DNA from: Antedon mediterranea
Taxonomy: Eukaryota > Echinodermata > Crinoidea > Comatulida > Antedonidae
Assembly: GCF_964355755.1 (NCBI RefSeq)
Contig: NC_092671.1
Coordinates: forward strand, 20,984,001-21,048,000
Direction of reading: 5' to 3'
Length of the DNA: 64,000 bases
The notes below the pieces were generated by a model that was given only the letters and a program-made list of their open reading frames with translations, had not been told where the DNA came from and did not search any database. The translations under genes were made by a program, and so were the position numbers. Positions 11,198-22,246 of the stretch are shown here, piece by piece. Each line of letters begins with the position of its first letter. Positions within the stretch are counted from its first letter, which is position 1.

Positions 11198-12719
11198 CTA
11201 GAATTTAATTCGTCACTTTGACGAATTATAGGTGATCATTTTTATCGCTTTACTTACATTAATATTTTTTAAACATGCACGTACGTTAACATACAATAGG
11301 AAAATGTTGATGTATACCATCCTGTTATACGCTTATAGTGCTGAGTTGTGCCTATTATGTGTCATATACAATATGTACAGTATATACTGTATATCTATAT
11401 ACAGTGTAGCATAGGTGAAATTTCGGGACCCACATTATGTTCAAATTTTTTGGTATGATGGAATTATCAAAATAAACTCGAAGATGACAATTTCGAAAGA
11501 TAATGAATTGAGCAAATAAATATAAGGATTGGAAGATAATTTGACACGTAGAAGCGCAATGCGCGCTCTTTGAAATTTGTATAACTTTGACTAAAGAAAT
11601 TTAAAAACAACGTTTTAACTTCAACTGGCCATATGATAACATCACAACATCCGATAGGCTTAATTTTTATATGAATTCATATCTACATTTAATCAGCTTT
11701 CATAATAAATTATAATCTTCAAGGTCACCTTTAATTCTGAAGAGCTATAACATATTCAAATGTATGGTGTAGCTGAAATTACACGACCTTGGTTATTAAA
11801 GTTTTTACACATGATGACGTCATCAAAATAAAAATGTTGACAACTGATGAGAAAGATAATTAATTGAGCAAGCACATACTAAAATTTCGGCGAAAATCGG
11901 GCTCAAATAACGGAGATGCGCTCTATTGAATGTGATAACCCACACAAAAAGATAAAAATTACTAATTTTTAAATTGAAGTGGCCATTTGATGACGTCATA
12001 CCATTGTGTACGTCTAATGTGTACATGAATATGTATCTACAACCCAATGGCTTCCCGAATAAGTTAAAAAAATTTGGGGTCACCTGCCATTCTGAAGAGT
12101 TATATTCATTTTAAGAAGGCCTTATTTTTCACCATTTTCAGCACTTTGATGCAATTAATTTGCGCATTTTGTTATTTTTAACCTGCTCGTATAGCGTTAT
12201 TTTAAGTCGGAACTGACTCAAATTTGGTGAATGTACTAAGGATGGTGAGTAGAACGCGATTTGTATAAAAAAATTGCAATTTTTACGCTTTGTTGTAAGT
12301 ATCGCGCGCGCAAAATATTTTTTTTGCGCAGTAATTTTTTGAAACACGCAAATGGCCTAATTCATGCTCTAAATTGATTAAAACGTAATTTTGAGCTTTT
12401 TAAATTTTTAATGCGCGATTCTACGCGCATGACCCTACGTGCGCGCGCGTTTTTACTTGCTAATATTTTTACCCTTGACCTGAAGTTTACGTGTAGTGAA
12501 TTTCATAAATATGTGATAATGAATTATGGATATATGATTGATAATGTGATTTCACAAAATGGCGTATACGTGACGTCACGGGTGAGAGATCACGCTGAAA
12601 AGCTTATTATGGCTAAGTTAAAGTATTTGAAAGACATTGTGAAATTTTTGTGATCATTGCTATTCAACTTTTTGAGATATTTGATGAACAAAAAGTGTAC
12701 AGAAAGAAGAATAATAACA
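11198..12719 (+). mobile_element. Element A2 (type A), body; 3' end at 14305-14360
   Basis: Starts CTAGAATTTAATTCGTCA with the type A hairpin and TAGGTGATCATTTTTAT. It closes with the type A hairpin at 14328-14360 (GGTGATCATTT arm, loop TATTCT). The body is the closest relative of A1. It is interrupted by B5 within AATAATAACA/AATAAAG, upstream of the 3' hairpin. Confidence 0.8.
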
Positions 12720-14304
12720 CTAGACATGAAACTCGTCACTTTGACGAGTTAGTTATCCGCTCGACAAACGCCACGTGCACGTCATACGTTACAATATTGC
12801 GCACAGAAAAATATTAAGGCATTATGACCTGAACTGAAGAATATGATATGTTGTTATTTCTGAATTCTGTTATTTTGTGTCATATAGTATACACAGTACA
12901 ATCTGTATACATATCACAAACAGTGTAAAATAGGTGAAATTACGGGACCCGTATTTTATTGTAATTTTTAACATCTTGACGGTTTCAAAATGAAATGCAA
13001 AAGTAGAAATTTCAGAATGAAATTATCTCAGCAACAACATATTAACGTGTAGAAGAAATTTGAATACGTGAAATATTGATGCGCGCTCTTTTAAATGTAA
13101 TGAAATATAATGCAAAAGATGAAAATACGACTTTTTTTATTTAACTGGCCATATGATGACGTCACGACATTCAATTGGCACAATTTACACATGATTTTGT
13201 ATCTACAATACAATAGCTTCCTGAAAACGTTTTAATCGTGATTATCACATTTTATTCTTACGAGGTATAACAGATTAAAATTTACTGTAAAGATGAAATT
13301 AATGACCAACGTAATTTAAATTTTTAGGCATGATGACGTTAAAAAAATTAAAAAAATTTTAATTCATGCAAAAGATAGTTGATTGACCTAGAATATATTA
13401 AAATCGGGGTGAAAATAGACAACGAATAAGTGGAGATGCGCTCTATTAAATGTGATGAGCTATGACGAAAGAGACAAAAATCCTATATTTTATATTCGCG
13501 TGGCCATACGATGACGTCACAATGTCCGGTTACCCATATTAATGCATGATCCGATATCTACAACTCATCAACTTCCAGAATATGTAATTAAAAAAAAGTT
13601 CTCCATGTAGTTTAGAATCTATGACTGTTTAAAAATAGGCATAATTTTGACAAATTTTTGAACTTTTTCACCAAAAACGCGTGCAAATTATGTAATTCGA
13701 CGTGCTCGTATGACGTAATTTTAAGTCGAAATTGTTTAAAAGTTGGTAACATTACTAGAAAAGGCTGAAAAAACATAAATCACGCGAAAAAAATATGTTT
13801 TTAACGCTACGTGTGCACCGCGTGCGTAAAAATTTTCGCGCGCGTGGGAATTTTTGACATGCTCAAAATGACATGAAACGCATAGAAAGTTGATTAGAAG
13901 TTGATTTTTCGCATCCTAAAATTTTAAACGCACGTACGCGCGTAACTTTTTGTGAAACATGCTATTTTTAATCCATAGAAAGTTTGCGCTTGATATGACT
14001 TAAATTTTCACAAAGTGTCAAAACAAAATTATGTTTGGTTTTTAGTCTATGATCAATCATTGAAATTCATAAAATCACGCGTACGTCACGTTGCGCAACT
14101 CTGACGTCATTCAAAAATAGGAGGTGCACAAGTTCACGTAAATGTCGATGTGTTGACAAAGTTACGATATGTTCTGTTTACACGTTTTAGAGAAACGCGA
14201 CGCACAAAAATGACAGAAAGAAAGAAGTATAATACAGAAAAAAAAAAAAATTTGATGAAACAGGACGATTACAAGGAGTTATCCGCTACTAAGCGGATAA
14301 CTAA
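12720..14304 (+). mobile_element. Element B5 (type B), complete, innermost
   Basis: Uninterrupted copy from CTAGACATG to the 3' hairpin AGTTATCCGC, loop TACTAA region, GCGGATAACT at 14277-14302. About 1.58 kb. As the innermost bracket it should be the youngest insertion of the series. Its body shares a 3' section with the second half of U4 in array 2. Confidence 0.8.
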
Positions 14305-14643
14305 ATAAAGATTTTGTACAATAACAATAGGTGATCATTTTATTCTAAATGATCACCTAATAATACAGAAAAAAAAAAAAAAAAAAAAGATGATGAAACA
14401 GGACAGTTACAAGGAGTTATCCGCCATAGTGCGGATAACTAAAAAAAGATGATGATGATTTCGTACAATCACAAGAGGTTATCCTGCAACTTCGTTGCGG
14501 ATAACCAATGATGATGATTTCGTACAATCACAAGAGGTTATCCTGCAACTTCGTTGCGGATAACCAAAAAAAAAAAGAAAAATAATAATAAAGATTTCAT
14601 ACAATTACAATAGGTGATCATTTTATTCTAAATTATCACCTAA
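14277..14643 (+). repeat. Six stacked 3'-terminal hairpin modules
   Basis: Each module has a leader resembling TACAATCACAAGAGG or GACAGTTACAAGGAG, a perfect or near-perfect hairpin, and a short AATAA-like tail. Positions: 14277-14302 (B), 14328-14360 (A), 14415-14440 (B), 14477-14506 (B'), 14536-14565 (B'), 14611-14642 (A). The order is the exact reverse of the open 5' ends B5, A2, B4, B3, B2, A1. Confidence 0.85.
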
Positions 14644-16615
14644 TTAATAACCACAGAATATCACTTGAAAATAAGTGGACCTGTCCATAATGTATTTAAC
14701 TTTCATGGTACGGACGATTCCATTTACCATAATAGGGATGTTGAGCATTTCACACTAATATGTTTTAAAACACTTTAAAATAATAAAGTACCTAATATTA
14801 TTATTATTCGGAACTTTATGAATAGCAAATATATTAGTCATAATTATAATCAATGTTGGTTAAAATTTAATATAGATTTAACCTCCGTTAAGCCAAAATT
14901 CTACTGACAGTCTTCTGCAGGAAGTCCTAAGTTAGCCTCAGCCTGAGTAGAGACAATATAACTAAATGGACTAGCCTATATGGCTTGATTGAGAATCGAA
15001 AAACATGTGCCTACTATTTTCTTTTTCCGTTCATCAATTCTCAACCAATCATTTTAAAGGCCAGGTGCAGGCAAAAAATTTCTATTGATCATACATTCCA
15101 ATAATTATCGATCTATAGTTTCCCATATGTTTCATAATTTTTGGGATTTTATTTTTGTTACATGGGCTTGTTGAAAATAAGCACTTTCTTATCAGTGGGG
15201 GTTCAAATTACACAGTAAAATCTCTATTCTTTTGTACACAAATTTTGTAATAGAGAGGCATATTAAAAAGCTATGAAAAATAAACGGTGTGGTAAAAATG
15301 TTATCAGATGACTAAATATAGGTAATATAACTTGAATATTACATTTCTGATATTTTTATTCAACTTCAGATTTTTATTTTCATGCTATAGCAAAAATTAT
15401 CCACCGTATATCCACCATCTTTTTTCACTTTCTAGGGTGTCACCAGTCATGTTATTACATTAGGTCAACTACCTAACTACTGAAAAAAAAAGACTTCTGG
15501 TTTTTATGGAAGAATTTTGCAAAATTTTGTATTTGACCATATTAAGGGAAATTCATGTTTTTTTGTCTTGATTTCTGTTACAAATATTTGATTTATGTAC
15601 AATTAACCAACTACTATATTTAAAATTTATGCCTCTACCTGAGCTTTAATATTTCAACAATAGGTACTTCAAACATTATATTTTCATATTATTTGTGTCT
15701 TTGATTTAAAATATTGCATCAACCTACCCAAAAAACGAAGACAATTTTTGAAAGTTCACCAATTCTGTTCTAGACATCGTAATGCTTTGCCTTTGCATTT
15801 CACTTCGGAAACCAATCTAATTGTCAATCACCTCAGGTTGTCACGGAAACTCCAATCAAAAAGCATCATACTCTTAGATGATCTCCAAAAATGGGCGGTG
15901 ATAAACGGCAAACCAATCAAAGGGCGAGAATCCAAAATCGTTCAACCGTAAGCCCTCATAGACTCTTTTCCCAGACGGTTTTTGGTTTCAGCAGCTGGAA
16001 TCTATAAATTATAGTAGAGTTTACAAAGTCGCAAAACTGTCAGCCTTAGTACTATAGCTACCGCGATGAAACGATTTCTTAATGAGTTTGTCCTCCTGGG
16101 ACATAGCCGGCTAGAGCCGCTGCGCGAAAACATCAGTGTCAGGGCTGATTATAACATTATATTTACCACCATGGTCTGCAGCATACTTCGCATGAAGAAA
16201 CATTTTGGTGTCTGCCTCCTCTTAATTAGAACTTCTCCATTTGATTCTGAAATAGAATTGCATAATGTACCATGAGTTATGAATACATTTATTCCCATGA
16301 GGTGATCTGCTTCACACATGCTCCATATCTGAAAGAAGAACTTGATTAGCTGCTATTCCTTGTTGTAGCTATCAGATAACAATTTTTTCCACTTTTTTTT
16401 AATTTGCTGTTTGGCTTTTGATATTTTAATTGTTTGTTTGCCGGTGGCTGCTCTTCAACTTCGTTCAGCATTTTTTATGCAGTTTGTGTAATTGCTACAT
16501 GTGATCGCAGAATTCTCCTTTGTTTAGTAACAGGTTCTGCTGTTGACTCTCTTTTGTTGACTTTAATCCTTGAAATTCCTCTGTAAAAAAAAAAAAATTA
16601 GGTTATACTGTACAG
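14644..16615. other. AT-rich DNA without a recognised gene
   Basis: No frame shows family resemblance. A 67-residue frame at 15748-15951 and a 69-residue frame at 16066-16275 have no recognisable motif. Poly-A and poly-T tracts are common. Intergenic DNA or a large intron is possible. Confidence 0.45.
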
Positions 16616-17579
16616 TAGGTTATATGCATGAATGCATATAACCTCTTGATTCTGTCACGATCTTTATTTATTTCTTTATTTATTTATTCTTTCCTTAGCA
16701 CTATTTTGTCTGTCAATTATCTTGATATCAGTTTCATCTAGCTAAGTCAATTTTTCATAGTATATTCCTTATAGCCAGGAATCGATGTGGTTATGTTTTC
16801 ACGGTGCGCAAAAATAATCAAAAATTATGATCTACAGTACACACCATTTAACGAAATCACGTTTGTAATACAGTCAACTCTCCCAATACCGGACTCTCCC
16901 AAAACCGGAATTCACGAAAAACCGGACTTTTTTGGAGGGCCCAATTTGTCCCTATTCTAAATGTACTGTAATTTATTATGAAAACCGGAATACCCAATTC
17001 CGGAATCCGGACAAATTATGAAGTCCAAAACACGAAAATTAGCTTCTGAAAACCGGACTGGCAGTTAAAAAACTCCAAATATTTACGAAATAACAACGTA
17101 ACATCGTCGTCGCTGACTCAGATTCAATACATTCACAACGTACAAAAGCTTTTAACCACACCCTGATCATGCATGAAGTGCGCGACGTTTCGCGGTACGA
17201 TCAAATAATGTTGCCATGGAACGTTACACTGTGATTGACAGGTCAGTTCATTGTTAACCCACGAGGCGGCAATTGCTTTGTTGCGTATCGAACTGCGGTG
17301 GGCTTTCTCACATCGAAGCGCTATGTCTTAATGTCTATTGTTTTTAGCAGGGAGTTGTTAACAACTCCCTGGTTTTTAGCATATGAATTGTTTTTAATAA
17401 AGTTCAATTTACATTTCACTTTGTGTCTTTGTTTTGTTTAAGTTATTGTTAAATTCACAATTGCAATAGGACTTTAAAAGTTTAACTAAAAATGTGCATC
17501 ATTATAAATTTGGAAATCATCATGGCAAAACGTAAACGAAATGAACTTGACTTAACTACGAAAATTAGATTGATAGCAG

Positions 17580-19555
17580 TAGGTATCCCAATGAAAAAAT
17601 TCAGATAAATTTTTTTACTTTTTCTTTCAGTTAACCATAAAGAACTTAATGTAATTAGCATTTTGCAATTTAAATGATTGAAATCCGATTACCCGTTCTA
17701 AAGTTATGGTTATTTAAAGTGGTAAAAAATATACGATTTTTTGCCTAAAATTGTGTTTTTTGCAGTTAAAATTGGAAGCATTTTTAAAAGGTTATAACTT
17801 TTACAATAATTAGTTAAAAGTTTTGAATTTTGTTAAACCTATAGATATCACAGAGTTGTACAACTCTATTTTTTTTGGAGCCTCAACGAAACCTATTTTT
17901 AAAATTATTGGTCCGCAAAGTGGTAGGAAAGCATTTAGCGCCCATTTTTGCTGGAATTCCCTAAAAAAATGCAATTTTTCAATGATCTGTAACTTTTGAA
18001 CTACTGTACTAATTCATTTAATTTTTTTTGTACTTGTTAGAATGTAGTGTATATTTCATTAATAAATATATTTTAGATGTGTATATAAAAAAAAAAAAAT
18101 TTTTAATGGTGAAATTTAAAATGATCAAAAAAAAAAAAATGAAAAACTATGTTAAAAACTGTGTGTACTGTTTCCTTTCTTTTACACTAATTTTCGGTAA
18201 GTATAATTATTAGAATATTTTAATATACTTTATACCGTATTTATAATTTCAATCATAAATAATTTTATTTTAGGCCCGTATGATTATGACACCAAATCTA
18301 AGCCGGGCTAAGATATGCTCTTTTAAGGCAAACACACAATGGGTCAAAATAAACTCATTTAAAATAATCAATGTTAATTAAAACAATTAATTGTTTACAT
18401 GAATAGTATATATAACATTATAAAAATTGTTTTCTTTTCGTATTTCTAACCGTAAGTACGTTATTAAATTGAAATACGGAGCTAAAGTTTAGGCCAAGTC
18501 AGCAGTCGCTCCCGTTAAAGTATTTCGGTCGCAGTTAATGACTTTCGACCGCCGTATACAGAGTCAAATGTAACGTTGGTATAAAATTAGCTTAATAAAT
18601 TTCTTCGGTACATTTTAACCTAACGCATTTGCATTGTATACTTGCATAATAAATCTTCCGCACATTACATCAATTTTAAGTTGTTAAATTAATGTGTAAA
18701 ACCAGATATTCTACGACGGAATAGGACATGTCAATCTCCGACATCGCTGCTGTCACACATCTCGCGTCGAGCCGGCCGAAGTCGAGCGAGGAAAACTAAA
18801 CAACGTGTTTAAAATATGGAACGTACCATTCGCTGATAGGGTGCATTGATGTATTAAACGGAAAACGTCACAACAAACTAGCGCGTACTTTACAGTACAA
18901 TATTTTACTCACTACAATATTCACCGGATTATAATGGTTCAATCTTAGATATTCTGAACGGGATTTACGCCTCATGCACCATTTTAAAATGTAGTTCGCA
19001 CAATTACCATGCACAATACGTTTGTAATCTATGTTTTATCGATTTCAATGTAGATTTAGCTATAATTTAATACCAAAATCCATAAAAATTTTTCCATAAA
19101 CGGTGATTCAAAATTTGGGGTTTTGTCACCAAAATTGATCTTTCGTTACGAAAACCTATTTATAGAAGACGATTTTCACATCAAATTAAAGCTCATTTAA
19201 AGCCTGATAACAATTAACATACAACAAAAATTAATCCGCTAGCTTCAATGGTAATCGTGCAATCGTGTTTTGAAAACTGATGGGGATTTTCCGATGAGGT
19301 TTTCAACGCGCGGAAATCGGCTCGACAGGATTTTAGAACCGTTTTAAAATCGCATTTTCTCGGCAACTACTTCATTAATTTTAATTGTAAACACACTTAT
19401 ACATAGATTAAAACAAGTACTTTCAAACAATATAAATTTTTAAAGTATTAATTAAGAGTGAACACGATTTATTTACCATCAGTCATACTACTTATTTAAA
19501 TTTTTTTAATATTTCAAAAGTGATACCCCTCTGTACGCTTTCATTGGGATACCTA
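17580..19555. mobile_element. TIR element (TAGGTATCCC family), copy 1, nested in Tigger
   Basis: TIR TAGGTATCCCAATGAAA at the left is mirrored at 19539-19555, with a 7-bp duplication ATAGCAG on each side (17573-17579, 19556-19562). It interrupts the transposase frame cleanly. No coding capacity was recognised in 1976 bp. A second, inverted copy is at 30420. The superfamily is not assigned; a 7-bp duplication is unusual. Confidence 0.8.
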
Positions 19556-19790
19556 ATAGCAGATGTAGAAGGTGGAATGAAAGTAATGGAAGCAACGAAA
19601 AAGTATGGGCTTGGAAAATCAACGATCTATGACATTATGAAAGCTAAGGATAAATATCGGAGCAAGAAGGAAGTCAGCAAAGGTACAACATTCAGAGTGA
19701 TCAAAACTAAGTTTTTGGACATCGACCAGCTTATGTTAGTTTGGTTTAGAACTGCTAGGGATAAACATATCCCCATTAGTGGACCCTTAA

Positions 19791-21931
19791 CACTTTGACT
19801 GCCAAACACGAAGATCTTCGTTTTTGGAAACGCAACGCTTGACTGCCAAACACGAAGATCTTCGTTTTTCGCGTTTTTTTACGAAATCCGGTAGGTAGGT
19901 AAATTATTGGTATATACTATAAATATGGACACTAAATTCGGTCTGGACCGTGAATATTTTACCTTTTGAAAGTAACTAATCTGGTTACGAACGATTGTCA
20001 AAATGGTACCTGTTGAAATAACATACACCGCGCATCACAGTAGCGCGTACAACGATGGTTTGGCGCATTGTGTATCGGTCGCACGCTAGCTATGCCGCCG
20101 AAGCATTACAAAGGTTTATGTGGATTGGCATGTTTGTTTGTTATCTGAATAAAAAATAATGGATGAATTTTCAATAAGAAGTCTTTAATTTTATTATTGT
20201 ATGTATACCCTAATTGTTTTGGTGTTTCACTGTAAGTGGCAGAGTTTCACGCCACAAACTTGTTTAGAAATGGTATGAATATTATCATCAGTTTACTAGC
20301 TAGGCTAGTAGTACTAGGCTATAGCCTAGGCCTAGTCGTAAAACGGTTCCGGACCAACTTTAGGCCTAGTTAACTAGGCCTTGTGTCTTTACTAGGGTGT
20401 CACGAAACCTAAGATCACGAAAGCTCCGACCCCCTAAAACCTAAGATCACGAAAGCTAAGACCCAACACCTAAGATTACAAATACTAAGATATACAGCTT
20501 AAAAACAATACTTGTTTATCCATACATAATTTTAAACACAGTAGGTTTCATTTATTACCATAATTATAATTTAATACTACCGCAAAACATAGATAAACTC
20601 ACATTATTTTCGCCCGTTGAGTAAATGTATATTTTTTCTTTACAACAAACAAACTTGACGGGTTGTTTGTTGGTATATATTTACTCTATTGTGTTGGTTC
20701 AGAGGATGTTTTTCTTACGCACCTGCCTTTCTTGTATTTTGACTCCAAATTTGTTGACTAACTTTATCCTGAACACCACACTTTAAAATTAGGACTTATA
20801 AGTACTTTCAGAAGGAGAAACACATAATAACAAATAAATAAATCCTTTAAATTGATGATTTTACAGATGTGTTTCTGGCGTGTTTCTTTGTATACTGTAA
20901 TGTAACTCCTCGAGCTCCCCATGCTCAATGTTTTTGTTTCTATGGAGCGCCAAAAGAGCAACAATAATAGTACAAGTATAAAAACAGAAAGAAAACGAAA
21001 CAAAAAAACTTATCATGATTTTTAAATTAAAATTTATTTGCCAGTATTTATTTCTTCGTACTTGCATGATTATACTATTATCATTACAATTTTAATTTTA
21101 CATTGTTCCATCCACACTGTAGATGGACTCCACAGAGTTTTCAGCCCTCTATATAATTTTTGCTCTTTTGACGTTCCATAGAAACAAAAACATTGAACAT
21201 GGCCCATGGGGTAGGCCTACTGTACTGTAGGCTAGTCATTTTGTGTGCGAGAAAAACGTCTGTAAAATCATCAATTTAAAAATGTATTTGTTACTTTTTA
21301 TGTGATTCTTTTTCATGAAAGTGCCAATTCTAAGGTGTGGTATTCAGAATAAATGTTGGGAGTTAAAATACAAGGCAGGTGCGAAAGATAAATATTTGTA
21401 ATCTTAGGTGTTGGGTCTTAGCTTTCGTGATCTTAGGTCTTATGGGGTCTTCGCTTTCGTGGTCTTAGGTTTCGTGACACCCGTCTTTACTATGTGGATT
21501 TTGGCAAAACATTGATGTAAGATTTATGATTTATAAAATGTAATACATTTTTCGATAGTGATAACTTGTTTTTATAGGCCTACCGGTGCCGTGTAAGTAA
21601 CTTTTTCGTTGTTTGTTGATCTCACCGGGCGATATTTTCATATTGTGATGTCTTGCACAAAATCGCGAATATCTCGACTTTCTTGCACGAAACTAAGAAA
21701 AACTCAAAAAGTGCGTTACTTTCATTTTACTATTACAACTTATATATTGCGATTTGAAAATCGTTCTTGGTACCATTGTAAAGCTAAAATCTTTATGATT
21801 ATTTTAGTCTAAATTACATGTAAATCAGATCACATACATAGTTTCAATCAGCTTTAATAAAAACATCGAATTGGGCTATAAACGCTGGCGGTGGCAGTTT
21901 CTAACTGGAAAAACCTCTGGCAGTCAAAGTG
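19791..21931. mobile_element. piggyBac-type non-autonomous element, nested in Tigger
   Basis: Ends CACTTTGACTGCCA / TGGCAGTCAAAGTG with TTAA on both sides (19787-19790, 21932-21935), the piggyBac target and TIR style. Near the left end the segment CTTGACTGCCAAACACGAAG is repeated after 44 bp and contains the small palindrome CGAAGATCTTCG. No transposase is seen. A Mutator-like element (20395-21482) sits inside. Confidence 0.85.
20395..21482. mobile_element. Mutator-like foldback element nested in the piggyBac element
   Basis: Terminal GGGTGTCACGAAACC is mirrored at the right end, and a 10-bp duplication GTCTTTACTA flanks it (20385-20394, 21483-21492). The arms match over ~100 bp. Further inverted matches continue inward, for example CGCACCTGCCTT at about 20719 against AAGGCAGGTGCG at about 21371, and a stretch near 20850 against one near 21265. 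Most of the element could therefore fold back. Duplication length and long TIRs fit a Mutator-like superfamily. It is noncoding. Confidence 0.75.
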
Positions 21932-22246
21932 TTAATAAAGGCAAAGGCAGAGCAATTTGCAGAGGAATTGAACCTTGTGGACTTCAAAGCATCTGATGGA
22001 CCAGTGATTGCTGATGATGAACCAGAAGGCGAAGAGGATGAAAACACTGATGATTTTAGAACTTTATCTTTTAGCGAAATGTTATCTATGATTGGTCAAA
22101 TTAGGCACGGTGTTCGTTCAAAGGCACATCATTTTGAAATTATCGATCAACAACTTCAGGAATTAACGGAAATTATGAAGAAAGAAATTTTAATTAAACG
22201 CAGAAACTCCAAACAGGCGTCTTTAGATGATTGGTTTAAAATCTGA

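Larger units (their letters stand above)
3560..14643 (+). mobile_element. Array 1: seven ~1.5 kb elements nested one inside another
   Basis: Seven 5' ends (CTAGA plus hairpin) start at 3560, 5053, 6633, 8162, 9687, 11198 and 12720. Seven 3' hairpins lie at about 6605, 14277, 14328, 14415, 14477, 14536 and 14611. The starts are ~1.5 kb apart and look tandem, but six of the seven 3' hairpins are piled up at the right edge within 370 bp. Reading starts as opening and hairpins as closing brackets, and using the A or B sequence type of each, every pair matches in subfamily. This indicates serial insertion of each element into the spacer upstream of the 3' hairpin of an older one. No target duplication is obvious and no protein is encoded. 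Confidence 0.85.
17522..22246 (+). pseudogene. pogo/Tigger transposase, split by two transposons and lacking its DDE core
   Basis: The protein is in three in-frame pieces. Piece 1 (17522-17579) starts MAKRKRNELDLTTKIRLIA, a typical basic start before the psq-type helix-turn-helix. Piece 2 (19563-19790) holds the rest of that HTH (KYGLGKSTIYDIMKAKD) and the start of the CENP-B HTH. Piece 3 (21936-22246) continues with KAEQFAEELN and FKASDG, then jumps to an acidic tail (DDEPEGEEDENTDD) and a C-terminus ending KQASLDDWFKI, a usual Tigger ending. The frame is preserved across both insertions once each target duplication is discounted, so the insertions hit an otherwise open frame. The DDE catalytic region normally following SDGW is missing by internal deletion, so the protein was already inactive as a nuclease. 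It may once have been a DNA-binding-only derivative. Confidence 0.85.

Noticed and set aside
3560-14643. Simple tandem satellite array of ~1.5 kb units
   Set aside because: 3' hairpins are not once per unit but stacked at the right end in exact reverse order of the 5' types. Nesting explains this and tandem amplification does not.
19787-21935. Kolobok assignment for the TTAA element
   Set aside because: CACTTTGACTGCCA ends are piggyBac-like and there is no THAP sequence inside. The other TTAA element (25650) has the THAP.
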